DNA from: CAYXZQ01 sp964469935
GTDB taxonomy: Archaea; Nanobdellota; Nanobdellia; Woesearchaeales; DSVV01
Assembly: GCA_964469935.1 (NCBI GenBank)
Contig: CAYXZQ010000033.1
Location: 1-21,182 of the forward strand
Direction of reading: 5' to 3'
DNA length: 21,182 nucleotides
Positions within the stretch are counted from its first letter, which is position 1; each line of letters starts with the position of its first letter. The notes beneath the pieces are model-generated. The model did no database searches, was not told the DNA's origin, and was given only the letters and a program-made list of their open reading frames with translations. A program made the translations under genes and the position numbers. Below are positions 7,351 to 14,284 of this stretch, in pieces.

Positions 7351-7599
7351 TCATGCATCAGTCGCTTCGTTCTCAAAGAGCGCCTGGTCAATGTTCGCTA
7401 TCTTCTTGTCAATCTCAGAGAGGCTGCTCTGCCAGAGCTCAATCTCTGTCTCCTCTTCTGTCTTGAGGCTCTTGATCTTCTCCAGCGTCGACTTCGCCTG
7501 CGAGAGCTTCTGCTTGAGCGCATCAATGAGCTCTATTATGTCCTTGTACTCGTTGAGCTTAACGAAGACCGCTCTTCCCGGTAAGTCAATCGGATCCAT
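7351..7599 (-). CDS. Coiled-coil protein, second gene of the trio
   Basis: An 82-residue helical protein. It aligns by eye with the C-terminal 68 residues of the upstream gene product: FVKLNEYKDIIELIDAL against FVNVEVFKDVAEFVNAL, TLEKIKSL against TLFRIKDI, a shared Trp, and IDQALF against LDKILF. It is therefore a stand-alone paralogue of that domain. I chose ATG 7599 because GGTGAT, complementary to the 16S tail, lies directly upstream; the GTG at 7620 has no such site. It sits tightly between the other two genes of the operon. Function unknown. Confidence 0.78.
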   Translation of the reverse strand: MDPIDLPGRAVFVKLNEYKDIIELIDALKQKLSQAKSTLEKIKSLKTEEETEIELWQSSLSEIDKKIANIDQALFENEATDA

Positions 7600-7620
7600 T
7601 TTATCACCTATCTTTATCAC

Positions 7621-8871
7621 CTATACATTGAATAGTATCTTGTCAAGCTGTATCAGCTCGCGCTCGACCTGCTCCAGGTCATTTCTCCATTTGTCATATA
7701 CCTTTTCCCTGTTATGTATGATGTCCTTGATCCTGAATAGCGTCTCCTCTGCGACCCTGGAATCATTCTCGAGGGCGTTGACGAATTCTGCCACGTCCTT
7801 GAAGACTTCGACATTAACGAACATCGAGTCATTTATTATCCTCTTCCGTATCATGTGCTCCCCGTAAATATCATGCCTGGGGGGCTTCTCGTACTTCTGG
7901 GGCTCTGGAGACTCCTCGTACTTCTNNNNNNNNNNNNNNNNNNNNNNNNNNNNNNNNNNNNNNNNNNNNNNNNNNNNNNNNNNNNNNNNNNNNNNNNNNN
8001 NNNNNNNNNNNNNNNNNNNNNNNNNCTCGTACTTCTGGGGCTCTGGAGACTCCTCGTACTTCTCCGGCTCTGGAGACTCCTCATGTGATGGATGCGGCGG
8101 CTCTATTTCGACCGCCTTTGCGGGCGCGCTTTTAGGCACCTCATCTTCGAAATTGTATGATTCCATAAGGTCGCCGGGCGTAGTGTACTGGTCAGAGGGC
8201 AACGCATCTTCCTCCCCGCCCTGCTCCCCTGCCTTTTTCTGCGCTGCTGCAGGATGCTCGGGCATGTCAGGCGCGCTTGGTATCTTGAAATCATCATTCC
8301 TGTTCTCAAGGCCGTCCATCTTTATGGGCTCTATCGGCGGCAGTTCCTTATCGTCATGGGCTGCTTCAGCCATCTTGCCCACCTGCCTTGGATCCTCATT
8401 GCTGCTGTCAGGCTCGATCTCAAGCTCGTCAAGCTGGCCTGAATCGGAAAAGTCAAAATCCCCGAAATCAGGCTGCGCACCAGGCTGGTTTTGGGCCTTC
8501 GGCTGCCCAGGTGCCGAGCTGAACTTCGGCAGCTGATAGGGTTCCATATCGTCCTTAATTGGCTGCATACTTTTTCCTGCCATACCCGGCTGCATGTCAT
8601 TTCCCGTCATGTCCGCGGGGTGCATGCCATCTCCCATGATATCCTGGAGCTGAACTTGTCCTGCTCCCTTGTCGAGAGATGGCATTTCAGGTATTGGGGA
8701 AGGGTCGGACTGCTTCATGTCACGCATGAATTCGGAATCAGAAGGCATGGGAGGCGCGTCAAGCTTAGGTCCCTGCATGGCGTCCGCATCCATAGAGCCC
8801 GGCATGGCCGGAGCCTCAGGGACTCCGCCGGCAGGTTTCTTTTTTTTCTTGAAAATGTCCATCAATCCCAT
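7621..8871 (-). CDS. Low-complexity protein with C-terminal coiled-coil domain (contains assembly gap)
   Basis: About 416 residues as assembled, 34 of them unresolved. The N-terminus MGLMDIFKKKKKPAGG is an amphipathic basic start, followed by a long acidic, Met/Pro/Asp-rich disordered region (20-285). Next comes a nine-residue repeat (ESPEPxKYE) and, from about residue 345, a helical domain paralogous to the next gene (MFVNVEVFKDVAEFVNALENDS... LDKILFNV). The run of 100 N at 7926-8025 interrupts the repeat; both flanks are in the same frame, but the true length is unknown. The start at 8871 is supported by the family-like MGLMDIFKKKK beginning and by TATA-like sequences 30-55 bp upstream. It may act as a scaffold whose tail carries a domain that oligomerises with its small paralogues. 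Confidence 0.78.
   Translation of the reverse strand: MGLMDIFKKKKKPAGGVPEAPAMPGSMDADAMQGPKLDAPPMPSDSEFMRDMKQSDPSPIPEMPSLDKGAGQVQLQDIMGDGMHPADMTGNDMQPGMAGKSMQPIKDDMEPYQLPKFSSAPGQPKAQNQPGAQPDFGDFDFSDSGQLDELEIEPDSSNEDPRQVGKMAEAAHDDKELPPIEPIKMDGLENRNDDFKIPSAPDMPEHPAAAQKKAGEQGGEEDALPSDQYTTPGDLMESYNFEDEVPKSAPAKAVEIEPPHPSHEESPEPEKYEESPEPQKYEXXXXXXXXXXXXXXXXXXXXXXXXXXXXXXXXXXKYEESPEPQKYEKPPRHDIYGEHMIRKRIINDSMFVNVEVFKDVAEFVNALENDSRVAEETLFRIKDIIHNREKVYDKWRNDLEQVERELIQLDKILFNV
7889..8080 (-). repeat. 27-bp coding tandem repeat with scaffold gap
   Basis: Visible units are 7889-7915, 7916-7925 (partial), the last base of a unit at 8026, 8027-8053 and 8054-8080. Each 27-bp unit encodes a nine-residue ESPEP[Q/E]KYE repeat on the minus strand. 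The 100 N between 7926 and 8025 is a placeholder: perfect tandem phase needs 16+27k missing bases (97 or 124, for example), not 100. Confidence 0.9.
7926..8025. other. Assembly gap of 100 N
   Basis: Exactly 100 undetermined bases inside the tandem repeat, the usual scaffolder value for unknown length. The protein length and repeat number of the surrounding gene are therefore not known. Confidence 0.97.
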
Positions 8872-8952
8872 ATGTACCCACAAAATGGAATTAACGGCAA
8901 AAGTATTAAAACTTTTTGTAGTATTATAAAGGGGTAACATGAAAGAAAACAA

Positions 8953-10026
8953 TCATTTATCCATGACCACGGTCCTGATGGGGAACGGGATCTCGATACC
9001 CTCGGCATCGAACCTCTTCTTGAGCCTCTTTATGAACTCGTGCTTGACAATGCCCTGTTTTGCCGGGTCGATGACCCTGAGTATCGCGATGAAATTTATG
9101 CTGGAATCGGCGAACTCCCTGTACCTTATGAGCGGGTCATGCCCTTTCTTTGCACCATCAACCTCATTGTGGATCTCGGTTATTACCTCGTTTGTCACCT
9201 TTTCCACCTTCTCAAGGTCGCTTCCATAAGACACACCGATAGGCACGAGGATCGACATCTCTGATGAGGGTGACTGGAAATTCATGACCGTAGTGTTGGC
9301 AAATGTCGAATTAGGTACTATGACATGGTTGTCTGTAAGGGTCTTTATCTTGGAGGTCCTCCAGCCGATATCCTCCACATGTCCCTTGACTGTCCCCCCG
9401 GCAGCCTCAATCTCGACATAATCCCCTATCTTTATCGCCCTGTCGCTTATCATGTAGAAGCCTGAGAAGAAATTTGCCAGGGTGTCCTGGAGAGCGAGCG
9501 CGATTGCAAGGCCGCCGATGCCGAGGCTCGCTATGAGAGGTGTTATCTGGACTCCAAGCTGCTGGAGAAGGAGCATGCCGACGACTGCATATATGATGAT
9601 ATTGATGATCCGCCTGAATATGTGCATGTACTTGTCATCCATGTCTGTCTTGGTCTTGACAGATATCTCGTCCTTGTACCAGTTGAAGAGGCCCTTGATG
9701 ACCCTGATGACAAGCCAGCAGCCCCATATGATGCCCACTATCCTTGCGAACATGAGTATCTTTTCGGTATAGCTGTCAAGAAAACTGACGTACAGCAGCG
9801 CGACGAATATGCCGACGAGGGTTATGCCCCATAGGATGGGTCTGTCGATTGCCGCAAGCAGCTCATCATCCAGAGAGGTCTTTGTCTTGCTGACAAGCCT
9901 TCTTGCCCCTTTCCTGATTATGAACTTGACTACCTCGCCGAGGACAAAGGCACCTATGATTATCACGAGAGCCCATATTATGTCATACTCGTGCAGGATG
10001 GACACGTATTCGCTGACTGTTGCCAT
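8953..10026 (-). CDS. mscS: MscS-family mechanosensitive channel
   Basis: A small-conductance mechanosensitive channel that releases solutes on hypo-osmotic shock. The 357-residue protein has about five hydrophobic helices: around 17-36, 64-83, 92-112, 134-155, and the pore helix TM3 at about 160-190. TM3 has the Gly/Ala pattern IASLGIGGLAIALALQDTLA, then NFFSGFYMISDRAIKIGDYVEI, the MscS signature entering the beta domain. HVIVPNSTFANTTVMNF and a C-terminal alpha/beta domain (250-350) follow. It has more TM helices than the E. coli MscS three, as in many archaeal members. A TATA box (TATTTAAATA, 10050-10059) sits about 28 bp upstream of the ATG, so the mRNA is leaderless. It is divergent from the gene at 10102. 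Confidence 0.95.
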   Translation of the reverse strand: MATVSEYVSILHEYDIIWALVIIIGAFVLGEVVKFIIRKGARRLVSKTKTSLDDELLAAIDRPILWGITLVGIFVALLYVSFLDSYTEKILMFARIVGIIWGCWLVIRVIKGLFNWYKDEISVKTKTDMDDKYMHIFRRIINIIIYAVVGMLLLQQLGVQITPLIASLGIGGLAIALALQDTLANFFSGFYMISDRAIKIGDYVEIEAAGGTVKGHVEDIGWRTSKIKTLTDNHVIVPNSTFANTTVMNFQSPSSEMSILVPIGVSYGSDLEKVEKVTNEVITEIHNEVDGAKKGHDPLIRYREFADSSINFIAILRVIDPAKQGIVKHEFIKRLKKRFDAEGIEIPFPIRTVVMDK

Positions 10027-10049
10027 TTTTCATGAGGGTAAGCCACCTC

Positions 10050-10080
10050 TATTTAAATATTTAGAAAAATATTTATAAAA
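10050..10080. promoter_or_regulatory. Divergent TATA boxes for mscS and the gene at 10102
   Basis: TATTTAAATA (10050-10059) serves the minus-strand channel gene and ATTTATAAAA (10071-10080) serves the plus-strand gene. Each lies 27-28 bp from its ATG, so both mRNAs are predicted to be leaderless. Only 75 bp separate the two genes. Confidence 0.65.
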
Positions 10081-10101
10081 ACCGGAATTCCATACTGACT
10101 C

Positions 10102-10677
10102 ATGCCAAGGGAACAGAAGATCATAGCGAGGGCGATCATACAGATGATGGGCGGGCCCAAGAAGCACATCGAAGAGACATTGGGCATGTACATGGACAAG
10201 CTCATCGAGGAGCACAAGGGCTTCAGGATAATCAAGGAGCACAGGAGCAAGGCAAAGAAGGAGAAGGGCCAGGAGCTATTCAACGTCTTCTCTGAGATCG
10301 AGTTCGAGACACAAGGCATCGAGAGCCTGGTCTGGTTCTGCTTCGACTACATGCCGGCGTCTGTGGAGATCCTTGAGCCTGACAAGATAATCTACAGCAG
10401 CGACAAGCTCACGGACTTCCTCAACGACCTCCAGGAAAAATTGCACAGGGTCGAGATGCTCGCAAAGAACCTGACTGCCGAGAACAAGGTCATAAAGAAC
10501 AACGGCGTTACCCTAGTAAAGAACATAATCATGCTCCAGCTCAAGCTTGGACCGCACGACATCAAGACTCTTTCGGATAACGCGGGCGTCCCAGAGGACC
10601 ATATCCATAAGTTCCTCGATGTCATGGAGAAAGAAGGAAAAATTAAAAAAGACAAGGATTTATACAGGCTAGCATGA
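10102..10677 (+). CDS. Hypothetical protein with C-terminal winged-helix-like domain
   Basis: A 191-residue basic protein that I cannot name. The N-terminal two-thirds (1-125) combine helices with a short beta stretch (ESLVWFCFDYMPASVEILEP, 74-93). The C-terminus (about 132-191) has the order of an archaeal winged-helix domain: NGVTLVKNIIMLQLKLGPHDIKTLSDNAGVPEDHIHKFLDVMEKEGKIKKDKDLYRL. PHDIKTLSDNAG and EDHIHKFLDVMEKEG are the helix-turn-helix, and the rest is the wing. The central helix EKLHRVEMLAKNLTAENKVIK may be a coiled coil. It overlaps the following membrane gene by 4 bp (ATGA), indicating coupled translation. A regulator or RNA-binding role is a guess. Confidence 0.83.
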   Translation: MPREQKIIARAIIQMMGGPKKHIEETLGMYMDKLIEEHKGFRIIKEHRSKAKKEKGQELFNVFSEIEFETQGIESLVWFCFDYMPASVEILEPDKIIYSSDKLTDFLNDLQEKLHRVEMLAKNLTAENKVIKNNGVTLVKNIIMLQLKLGPHDIKTLSDNAGVPEDHIHKFLDVMEKEGKIKKDKDLYRLA

Positions 10678-11096
10678 AAGAGATTCCCCGCTCAATCAAG
10701 ACAGCCATGGTCCCGCTCTTCCTCGATCTTGCTCTCGTCCTCGGGTATCTCAGGAAGCCCTACTTTGTCCTCGCGGGCATGTTCTTTCTCGAAGGCAATG
10801 CCGCTACAGTCCTTGTCCTCGCCCTCGCGTTCCTCACCCTGTACATTGGATTCAGGGTGCTGAGGCAGCACAGGAAGGTATACAGGACGGCAAGGCTCTA
10901 TGCAGGGCTGCTCATCCTAAACAGCCTCATAAACCTGGTTGCCGTGCTCTTCATTTCGGCTGACATGACGGGCTTTCTCGAGAGGATATTCACTGAGGAT
11001 GTCCTGACGGCGTTCATAATCTTCCAGGCGCTGTTCCTTCTGACCAATGCCTGGCTCTTCCTTATCCTGAAGAGGGCAAGAAGGGTACTGGGATGA
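10674..11096 (+). CDS. Four-helix membrane protein, unknown function
   Basis: A 140-residue integral membrane protein with four hydrophobic helices at about 11-36, 43-63, 75-98 and 110-133. Short basic loops (FRVLRQHRKVYRTARLY between helices 2 and 3, and the C-terminal LKRARRVLG) put both termini in the cytoplasm. No catalytic residue pattern is evident. Its ATG overlaps the TGA of the upstream winged-helix-like gene, so the pair forms one transcription and translation unit. Confidence 0.82.
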   Translation: MKEIPRSIKTAMVPLFLDLALVLGYLRKPYFVLAGMFFLEGNAATVLVLALAFLTLYIGFRVLRQHRKVYRTARLYAGLLILNSLINLVAVLFISADMTGFLERIFTEDVLTAFIIFQALFLLTNAWLFLILKRARRVLG

Positions 11097-11116
11097 TTAT
11101 AGCGTCTGGATTATTA

Positions 11117-11252
11117 GTGTGTTTATCATCGTCAGGGTCAATGTCGCGAACGGAGCCTTGCTCTGGAGGTGCAGGACCCAGCATGGAACCGATTTTCTTC
11201 AGGATTGCATGAGAAAATCGCCGCAGTGAGCTGACCACGATGATAAACACAC
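11117..11252 (+). repeat. 136-nt inverted-repeat element, candidate structured ncRNA or MITE
   Basis: A perfect 16-bp inverted repeat (GTGTGTTTATCATCGT at 11117-11132, complement at 11237-11252) closes this intergenic block. A second helix follows after a 3-nt CAG bulge (GGTCA 11136-11140 / TGACC 11232-11236). Inside are a hairpin CGGAGC-CTT-GCTCTG and a perfect 9-bp hairpin CGATTTTCT/AGAAAATCG with a 13-nt loop, giving a closed multi-branch fold. No gene is visible in it. GATTATAG about 20 bp upstream could be a promoter. No clear target-site duplication flanks it, which favours an RNA gene over a transposon remnant, but neither is proven. The strand is arbitrary. Confidence 0.55.
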
Positions 11253-11314
11253 GAAGCATGACTCGATGATTTTACCGATAGCTTTATAAATGAAACCGAA
11301 GTCCTGGTATGAAA

Positions 11315-11512
11315 ATGATCATCCCCATAAGATGCTGGAGCTGCGGAAAGCCCATAGCCCATCTCTGGGACGAGTTCGTGGAGAGGGTTGAGTCAGAGGA
11401 GGACAAGAAGAAGATACTCGACGACCTCGGTCTCGACAGATACTGCTGCAGGTCCATGTTCCTGGGCCACGTCGACCTCATCGACATAGCAGCCCAGTTC
11501 AAGAAATACTGA
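11315..11512 (+). CDS. rpoN: DNA-directed RNA polymerase subunit N (Rpb10)
   Basis: A small zinc-binding subunit of archaeal RNA polymerase needed for assembly of the Rpb3/Rpb11-type platform. The 65-residue protein begins MIIPIRCWSCGKPI, the family signature, with the first zinc cysteines CxxC at residues 7 and 10. DRYCCRSMFLGHVDLID supplies the second Cys pair and the conserved R-x-x-x-x-H-x-D-L motif. I prefer ATG 11315 because family members begin exactly there and the TATA box (CTTTATAAA, 11282-11290) is about 29 bp upstream; ATG 11309 would add Met-Lys. It stands alone rather than in a ribosomal operon. Confidence 0.96.
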   Translation: MIIPIRCWSCGKPIAHLWDEFVERVESEEDKKKILDDLGLDRYCCRSMFLGHVDLIDIAAQFKKY

Positions 11513-11589
11513 TTTTCTTTATGTCTGTGTTCTGTTAATGTCCTGCAAACAAAAAGTATTTAAATCATCCTTTTCAAGCAGATGACCAG

Positions 11590-11931
11590 ATGGAAAAAAA
11601 AGAGGACTCGAACGTATTTGATAAACTCCCTCAGAGGCATCTTTCTGAATCAGAGAAGCAGTACATCATCCTGATGATCGAGAAGTCCAAGATATACAGG
11701 GAGAGGGCGACGCTTGTCCTCGACAAGGGGCTCATGCTGTTCTTCGCTTTCCTCGTATTCTCGCTCATCGCCCTCCAGAACGAGCTCATAAGCAAGACCC
11801 TCTTCAACATCCTCGTCATCTCTGCTGTCATCATCCTCATCCTGTCTGTGACTCCGTACATGAACGTCTCGAGGAAGGAAGAGATAAAGATCGACAATGT
11901 GCTCGACGAGCTGACAGGGGATAAGCGGTAG
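11590..11931 (+). CDS. Small two-helix membrane protein
   Basis: A 113-residue protein with a charged N-terminal half (1-48) and two hydrophobic helices (about 49-65 and 73-92) joined by a short loop (NELISKT), then an acidic/basic C-terminal tail. The N-terminal part includes an amphipathic helix (SESEKQYIILMIEKSKIYRERATLV). A TATA box (TATTTAAAT, 11557-11565) lies about 29 bp before the ATG. I do not recognise a family; a signalling or membrane-scaffold role cannot be judged. Confidence 0.75.
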   Translation: MEKKEDSNVFDKLPQRHLSESEKQYIILMIEKSKIYRERATLVLDKGLMLFFAFLVFSLIALQNELISKTLFNILVISAVIILILSVTPYMNVSRKEEIKIDNVLDELTGDKR

Positions 11932-12010
11932 GGGCTTATTCTAGGACGGAAATTCTCCGGAGAAAGATGCGTCATATTTATTAAGGATTGTTCTCGACTG
12001 ATGATAAATT

Positions 12011-12062
12011 ATTTATATCTAAAGTGCATTCCAGATGCATATTAAATGCATAGGTGATGCAC
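12011..12062 (+). promoter_or_regulatory. Promoter and phased-repeat operator of the toxin-antitoxin pair
   Basis: The TATA-like ATTTATATC (12011-12019) is followed by four copies of a TGCA-centred hexamer: GTGCAT at 12024, ATGCAT at 12035 and 12046, and ATGCAC at 12057. They start exactly 11 bp apart, about one helical turn, and run over the predicted transcription start up to the ATG. Such an array on one face of the DNA suits autorepression by the antitoxin or the complex. Confidence 0.6.
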
Positions 12063-12320
12063 ATGGTTGATGCAAGATTGGATATAACGGATTACACGAA
12101 CAGGGTGCTGAATGTGATAAAGGCAAGATTTGGATTGAATGACAAGAGCGAGGCGCTGAATAAGTTCGCAGATTTGTTCGGCGAGGAATTCGTCGAGAAA
12201 GAGGCGAGTGATGAATACATCAAGAGAATCATCGAGCTTGAAAAAAGCCATAGGCATGGACATCCTGAAAGAAGGATGACAAAAAAGGAGCTTGATGAGC
12301 TGTTTGGGAAAAATGTTTGA
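12063..12320 (+). CDS. Antitoxin, DUF2683-like, of a RelE-type system
   Basis: An 85-residue antitoxin predicted to neutralise the downstream RelE-type toxin and to bind its own promoter. The N-terminal DARLDITDYTNRVLNVIKARFGLNDKSEALNKFADLFGEEF has the ribbon-helix-helix pattern of archaeal DUF2683 proteins (beta strand, helix, turn at GLNDKSEA, helix). The C-terminal part (FVEKEASDEYIKRIIELEKSHRHG...ERRMTKKELDELFG) is the toxin-binding tail. I chose ATG 12063 because an AGGTGAT site lies 4 nt before it and similar proteins begin with MV; two in-frame starts lie 6 and 9 nt upstream. The last 8 nt overlap the toxin gene. Confidence 0.85.
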   Translation: MVDARLDITDYTNRVLNVIKARFGLNDKSEALNKFADLFGEEFVEKEASDEYIKRIIELEKSHRHGHPERRMTKKELDELFGKNV

Positions 12321-12588
12321 ATTCGACTTCACAGACCAGCTGAAGAGCATGATCAGGAAGCTCCAGAAAAAATACCCTAAAAGGGCAGAAATGATAAGCA
12401 GGAAGGTGGACGAGATAATCAGCAAGACTCCACAGACAATAAATTCCTACAAGAACCTGAGATATGACCTCAAGCATCTCAAGCGGGTCCATGTCGACAG
12501 GCATTTTGTATTGGTCTTCAAGGTTGAGGGCGATTTCATCCTGTTTCTTGATTTTGAGCACCATGATAAGGTATACAGGAAATATTAG
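12313..12588 (+). CDS. RelE/ParE-type toxin
   Basis: A 91-residue basic protein of the RelE/ParE fold, likely an mRNA interferase that cuts mRNA on the ribosome. It has FDFTDQLKSMIRKLQKKYPKRAEMISRKVDEIISKTPQTINSYKNL (two helices), then the strands LKHLKRVHVDRHFVLVFKV and FILFLDFEHHDKVYRKY. The strand with HVDRHFVLVFKV and the C-terminal HHDKVYRKY are typical of archaeal RelE; His and Lys/Arg residues there are the probable catalytic ones. It starts inside the last codons of the antitoxin gene (8-nt overlap), so the two are translationally coupled. The operator upstream of the antitoxin is the likely control point. Confidence 0.87.
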   Translation: MFEFDFTDQLKSMIRKLQKKYPKRAEMISRKVDEIISKTPQTINSYKNLRYDLKHLKRVHVDRHFVLVFKVEGDFILFLDFEHHDKVYRKY

Positions 12589-12640
12589 ATTGCCTGATGT
12601 CCTGGAAAAATATTTAAACCCGCAATTCCTGGTATGATAT

Positions 12641-13414
12641 ATGAAGACAGCATTGATCCTGCCCGGAGGCGGCACAAAGGGGGCGTTCGAGGCAGGCGCC
12701 TGCAAGGAGATATTCAAGAGGCTAACGCCTGACCTGATTGTGGGAACGAGCGTGGGCGCGCTAAACGGCGTCATACTTGCGAACGGAAAAGACCCTATGG
12801 CAAACGTGCTGAAGCTCGAGAGGATCTGGAGGGGGGCGAAGAGGAGCACGTTCTTCCCCTACAACCGCAAGCTCTTCTACAAGTACCACCTGTCGAGATC
12901 AATATTCAACCATGCAGGGCTCTACAACCAGCTCAGAAAGAATGTTAGTGTCGACGAGTTCGAGAAGCTCGACATCCCCCTGCACGTGAACTGCACTGAC
13001 ATGAACACAGGCGACTCGAGGATATTCGGCAAGGGCCCTCTCTTCGACCCGATCGTCGCGAGCTGCTCGCTTCCCCCGTTCTTCCCGCCTGTCGATATCG
13101 GCGGAGTGCCTTATATCGACGGATCAGTCAGCAGCTATTTCGGCATAAAGGGCACGGGCTGCGAGCAGATAATAATCGTGAGCCTGTTCAAGACGAAATA
13201 CGAATGCAGGAAAGGCACGCTTGCAGAGTACACTGACAGGACATCGGCGATACTCATCGAGCAGCTCATAAAGAACGAGATGGAGCTCTCCAAGGACTTC
13301 GCAAAGGTGATAAACATCACCCACGACTTCAGGAGCGTGCACATATCCGACTTCTCCTGCACCGACGAGCTGATAAGGCTCGGGGAGAAAGCGGCAAAGA
13401 ATGTGATGGGCTAG
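12641..13414 (+). CDS. Patatin-like phospholipase
   Basis: A 257-residue patatin-family serine acyl hydrolase predicted to cleave acyl esters of membrane or other lipids with a Ser-Asp dyad. All signatures are present: oxyanion hole PGGGTKGAF (9-17), nucleophile elbow GTSVG (35-39, Ser37), and DGS (near residue 160) with the catalytic Asp in PYIDGSVSSYFG. No signal peptide or membrane helix is seen, so it probably acts from the cytoplasm at the membrane. A TATA box (TATTTAAAC, 12611-12619) is about 27 bp before the ATG, giving a leaderless mRNA. The remnant of a second, diverged patatin gene lies at 15390-15481, so it once had a tandem paralogue. Its stop overlaps the end of the decayed AbrB gene. 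Confidence 0.93.
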   Translation: MKTALILPGGGTKGAFEAGACKEIFKRLTPDLIVGTSVGALNGVILANGKDPMANVLKLERIWRGAKRSTFFPYNRKLFYKYHLSRSIFNHAGLYNQLRKNVSVDEFEKLDIPLHVNCTDMNTGDSRIFGKGPLFDPIVASCSLPPFFPPVDIGGVPYIDGSVSSYFGIKGTGCEQIIIVSLFKTKYECRKGTLAEYTDRTSAILIEQLIKNEMELSKDFAKVINITHDFRSVHISDFSCTDELIRLGEKAAKNVMG

Positions 13415-13581
13415 GTCTTGATCTCTTCATCGTGTACAGGTTTTATCAGGATACCATCATCATTCTCTTCAAAGATTCCGTAATCACCTGGCTCGATACT
13501 GTACTTCTGAATGGTGCTTGACGGCATTCATAATACTGTGGAGTCTCCAAGCTTGCCGAATTTCCGTATGTTTTTTTCGAA
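13411..13581 (-). pseudogene. Decayed AbrB/MazE-type antitoxin
   Basis: On the minus strand one frame reads EKNIRKFGKLGDSTVL, then an in-frame TGA (13528-13530), then MPSSTIQKYSIEPGDYGIFE and EENDDGILIKPVHDEEIKT with a stop overlapping the patatin end. KFGKLGDST, the position before P (normally T-I-P), IEPGDYGIF and GILIKPV are the hallmarks of AbrB/SpoVT swapped-hairpin antitoxins. There is no in-frame ATG before the TGA. It is thus broken by a nonsense codon in the DNA-binding hairpin and by a lost start. The surviving ATG 13527 gives only 38 residues. No toxin partner is adjacent. Confidence 0.6.
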
Positions 13582-13595
13582 TAAAGTGAATATTT

Positions 13596-13621
13596 TTTCA
13601 AATATCCTAACATATTTGAAA
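13596..13621. promoter_or_regulatory. 10-bp inverted repeat in the intergenic region
   Basis: TTTCAAATAT and ATATTTGAAA, separated by CCTAAC, lie upstream of the decayed AbrB frame and near the start region of the next gene. It could be a former antitoxin operator or a stem-loop. The sequence is AT-rich, so chance cannot be excluded. Confidence 0.35.
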
Positions 13622-13716
13622 GATTTTTATGAATCATGGATTGTTTCTGTCTTCACTTAAATATTTCCGGAAATCCATCCACAAACATTATTTTAGATAG
13701 CATCTACCTTATTCAT

Positions 13717-14244
13717 ATGGATATCTTGTATACAGAACAATCAGAATCAAATGAAACTGATTGCGAGAAAATCAAAAAAAATAAGAAAGACTCAGATGCG
13801 GCAAATCATGAGGTCCTAAAGCAATTAAGGCTCAGAAGGATATGCAAATACATCAATGCATGCATAATCTCTGCAGGTATTGCTCTTGGCTCGTATTTTT
13901 TTGCGCATAAGATACTTGATGTGAACAAATTTAAAGCCGAGGTTATGCATGACATCTCAGCTCTTGAGCAGAAAATTGATGGTATCCAATACAAGAGAGT
14001 TAAAAAAATTGTTGATCCAATGCAAATCCTGACACAATCTGAAAATACCAGAGAAACAATAGATATGCTATTCAGATCATATTATTTCCCGGTTCGATGT
14101 GGCACACTAAGCAATATCGTGAAGCAATATTCTGAAAACATGGGGCACTGGATGCACATACAGAGATATGTCAACCAATACAGCAGCGTGGCGCAAAGAG
14201 GCAATGGATACAAGCGACAGAATATTATTGGACAGCAGAAGTAA
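13717..14244 (+). CDS. Single-TM protein, unknown function
   Basis: A 175-residue protein: a charged N-terminus (1-43), one membrane helix (about 44-63, INACIISAGIALGSYFFAH), then a helical, probably external domain (70-175) with a coiled-coil-like segment (EVMHDISALEQKIDGIQYKRVKKI). I chose ATG 13717 because TTAAATATTT at about 13657-13666 resembles a TATA box and gives a leader of about 25 nt; the longer frame from 13636 would start upstream of that promoter. Codon use is AT-rich, as in the following protease, 40 nt downstream on the same strand. The pair probably arrived together. No known family recognised. Confidence 0.6.
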   Translation: MDILYTEQSESNETDCEKIKKNKKDSDAANHEVLKQLRLRRICKYINACIISAGIALGSYFFAHKILDVNKFKAEVMHDISALEQKIDGIQYKRVKKIVDPMQILTQSENTRETIDMLFRSYYFPVRCGTLSNIVKQYSENMGHWMHIQRYVNQYSSVAQRGNGYKRQNIIGQQK

Positions 14245-14284
14245 TTACAAATTATTTAAATAAAAGATTGCATTCCTGAGAGGA

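Noticed and set aside
7889..8080. 27-bp direct repeats as a CRISPR array
   Set aside because: The units are back-to-back without spacers and stay in frame as a nine-residue protein repeat.
11117..11252. SRP or RNase P RNA
   Set aside because: Too short, and the conserved SRP helix 8 and RNase P P4 sequences are not seen.
11953..11964. Palindrome TTCTCCGGAGAA between 11931 and the toxin-antitoxin promoter
   Set aside because: An isolated 12-bp palindrome with no partner copy or promoter placement; likely chance or part of a weak terminator.
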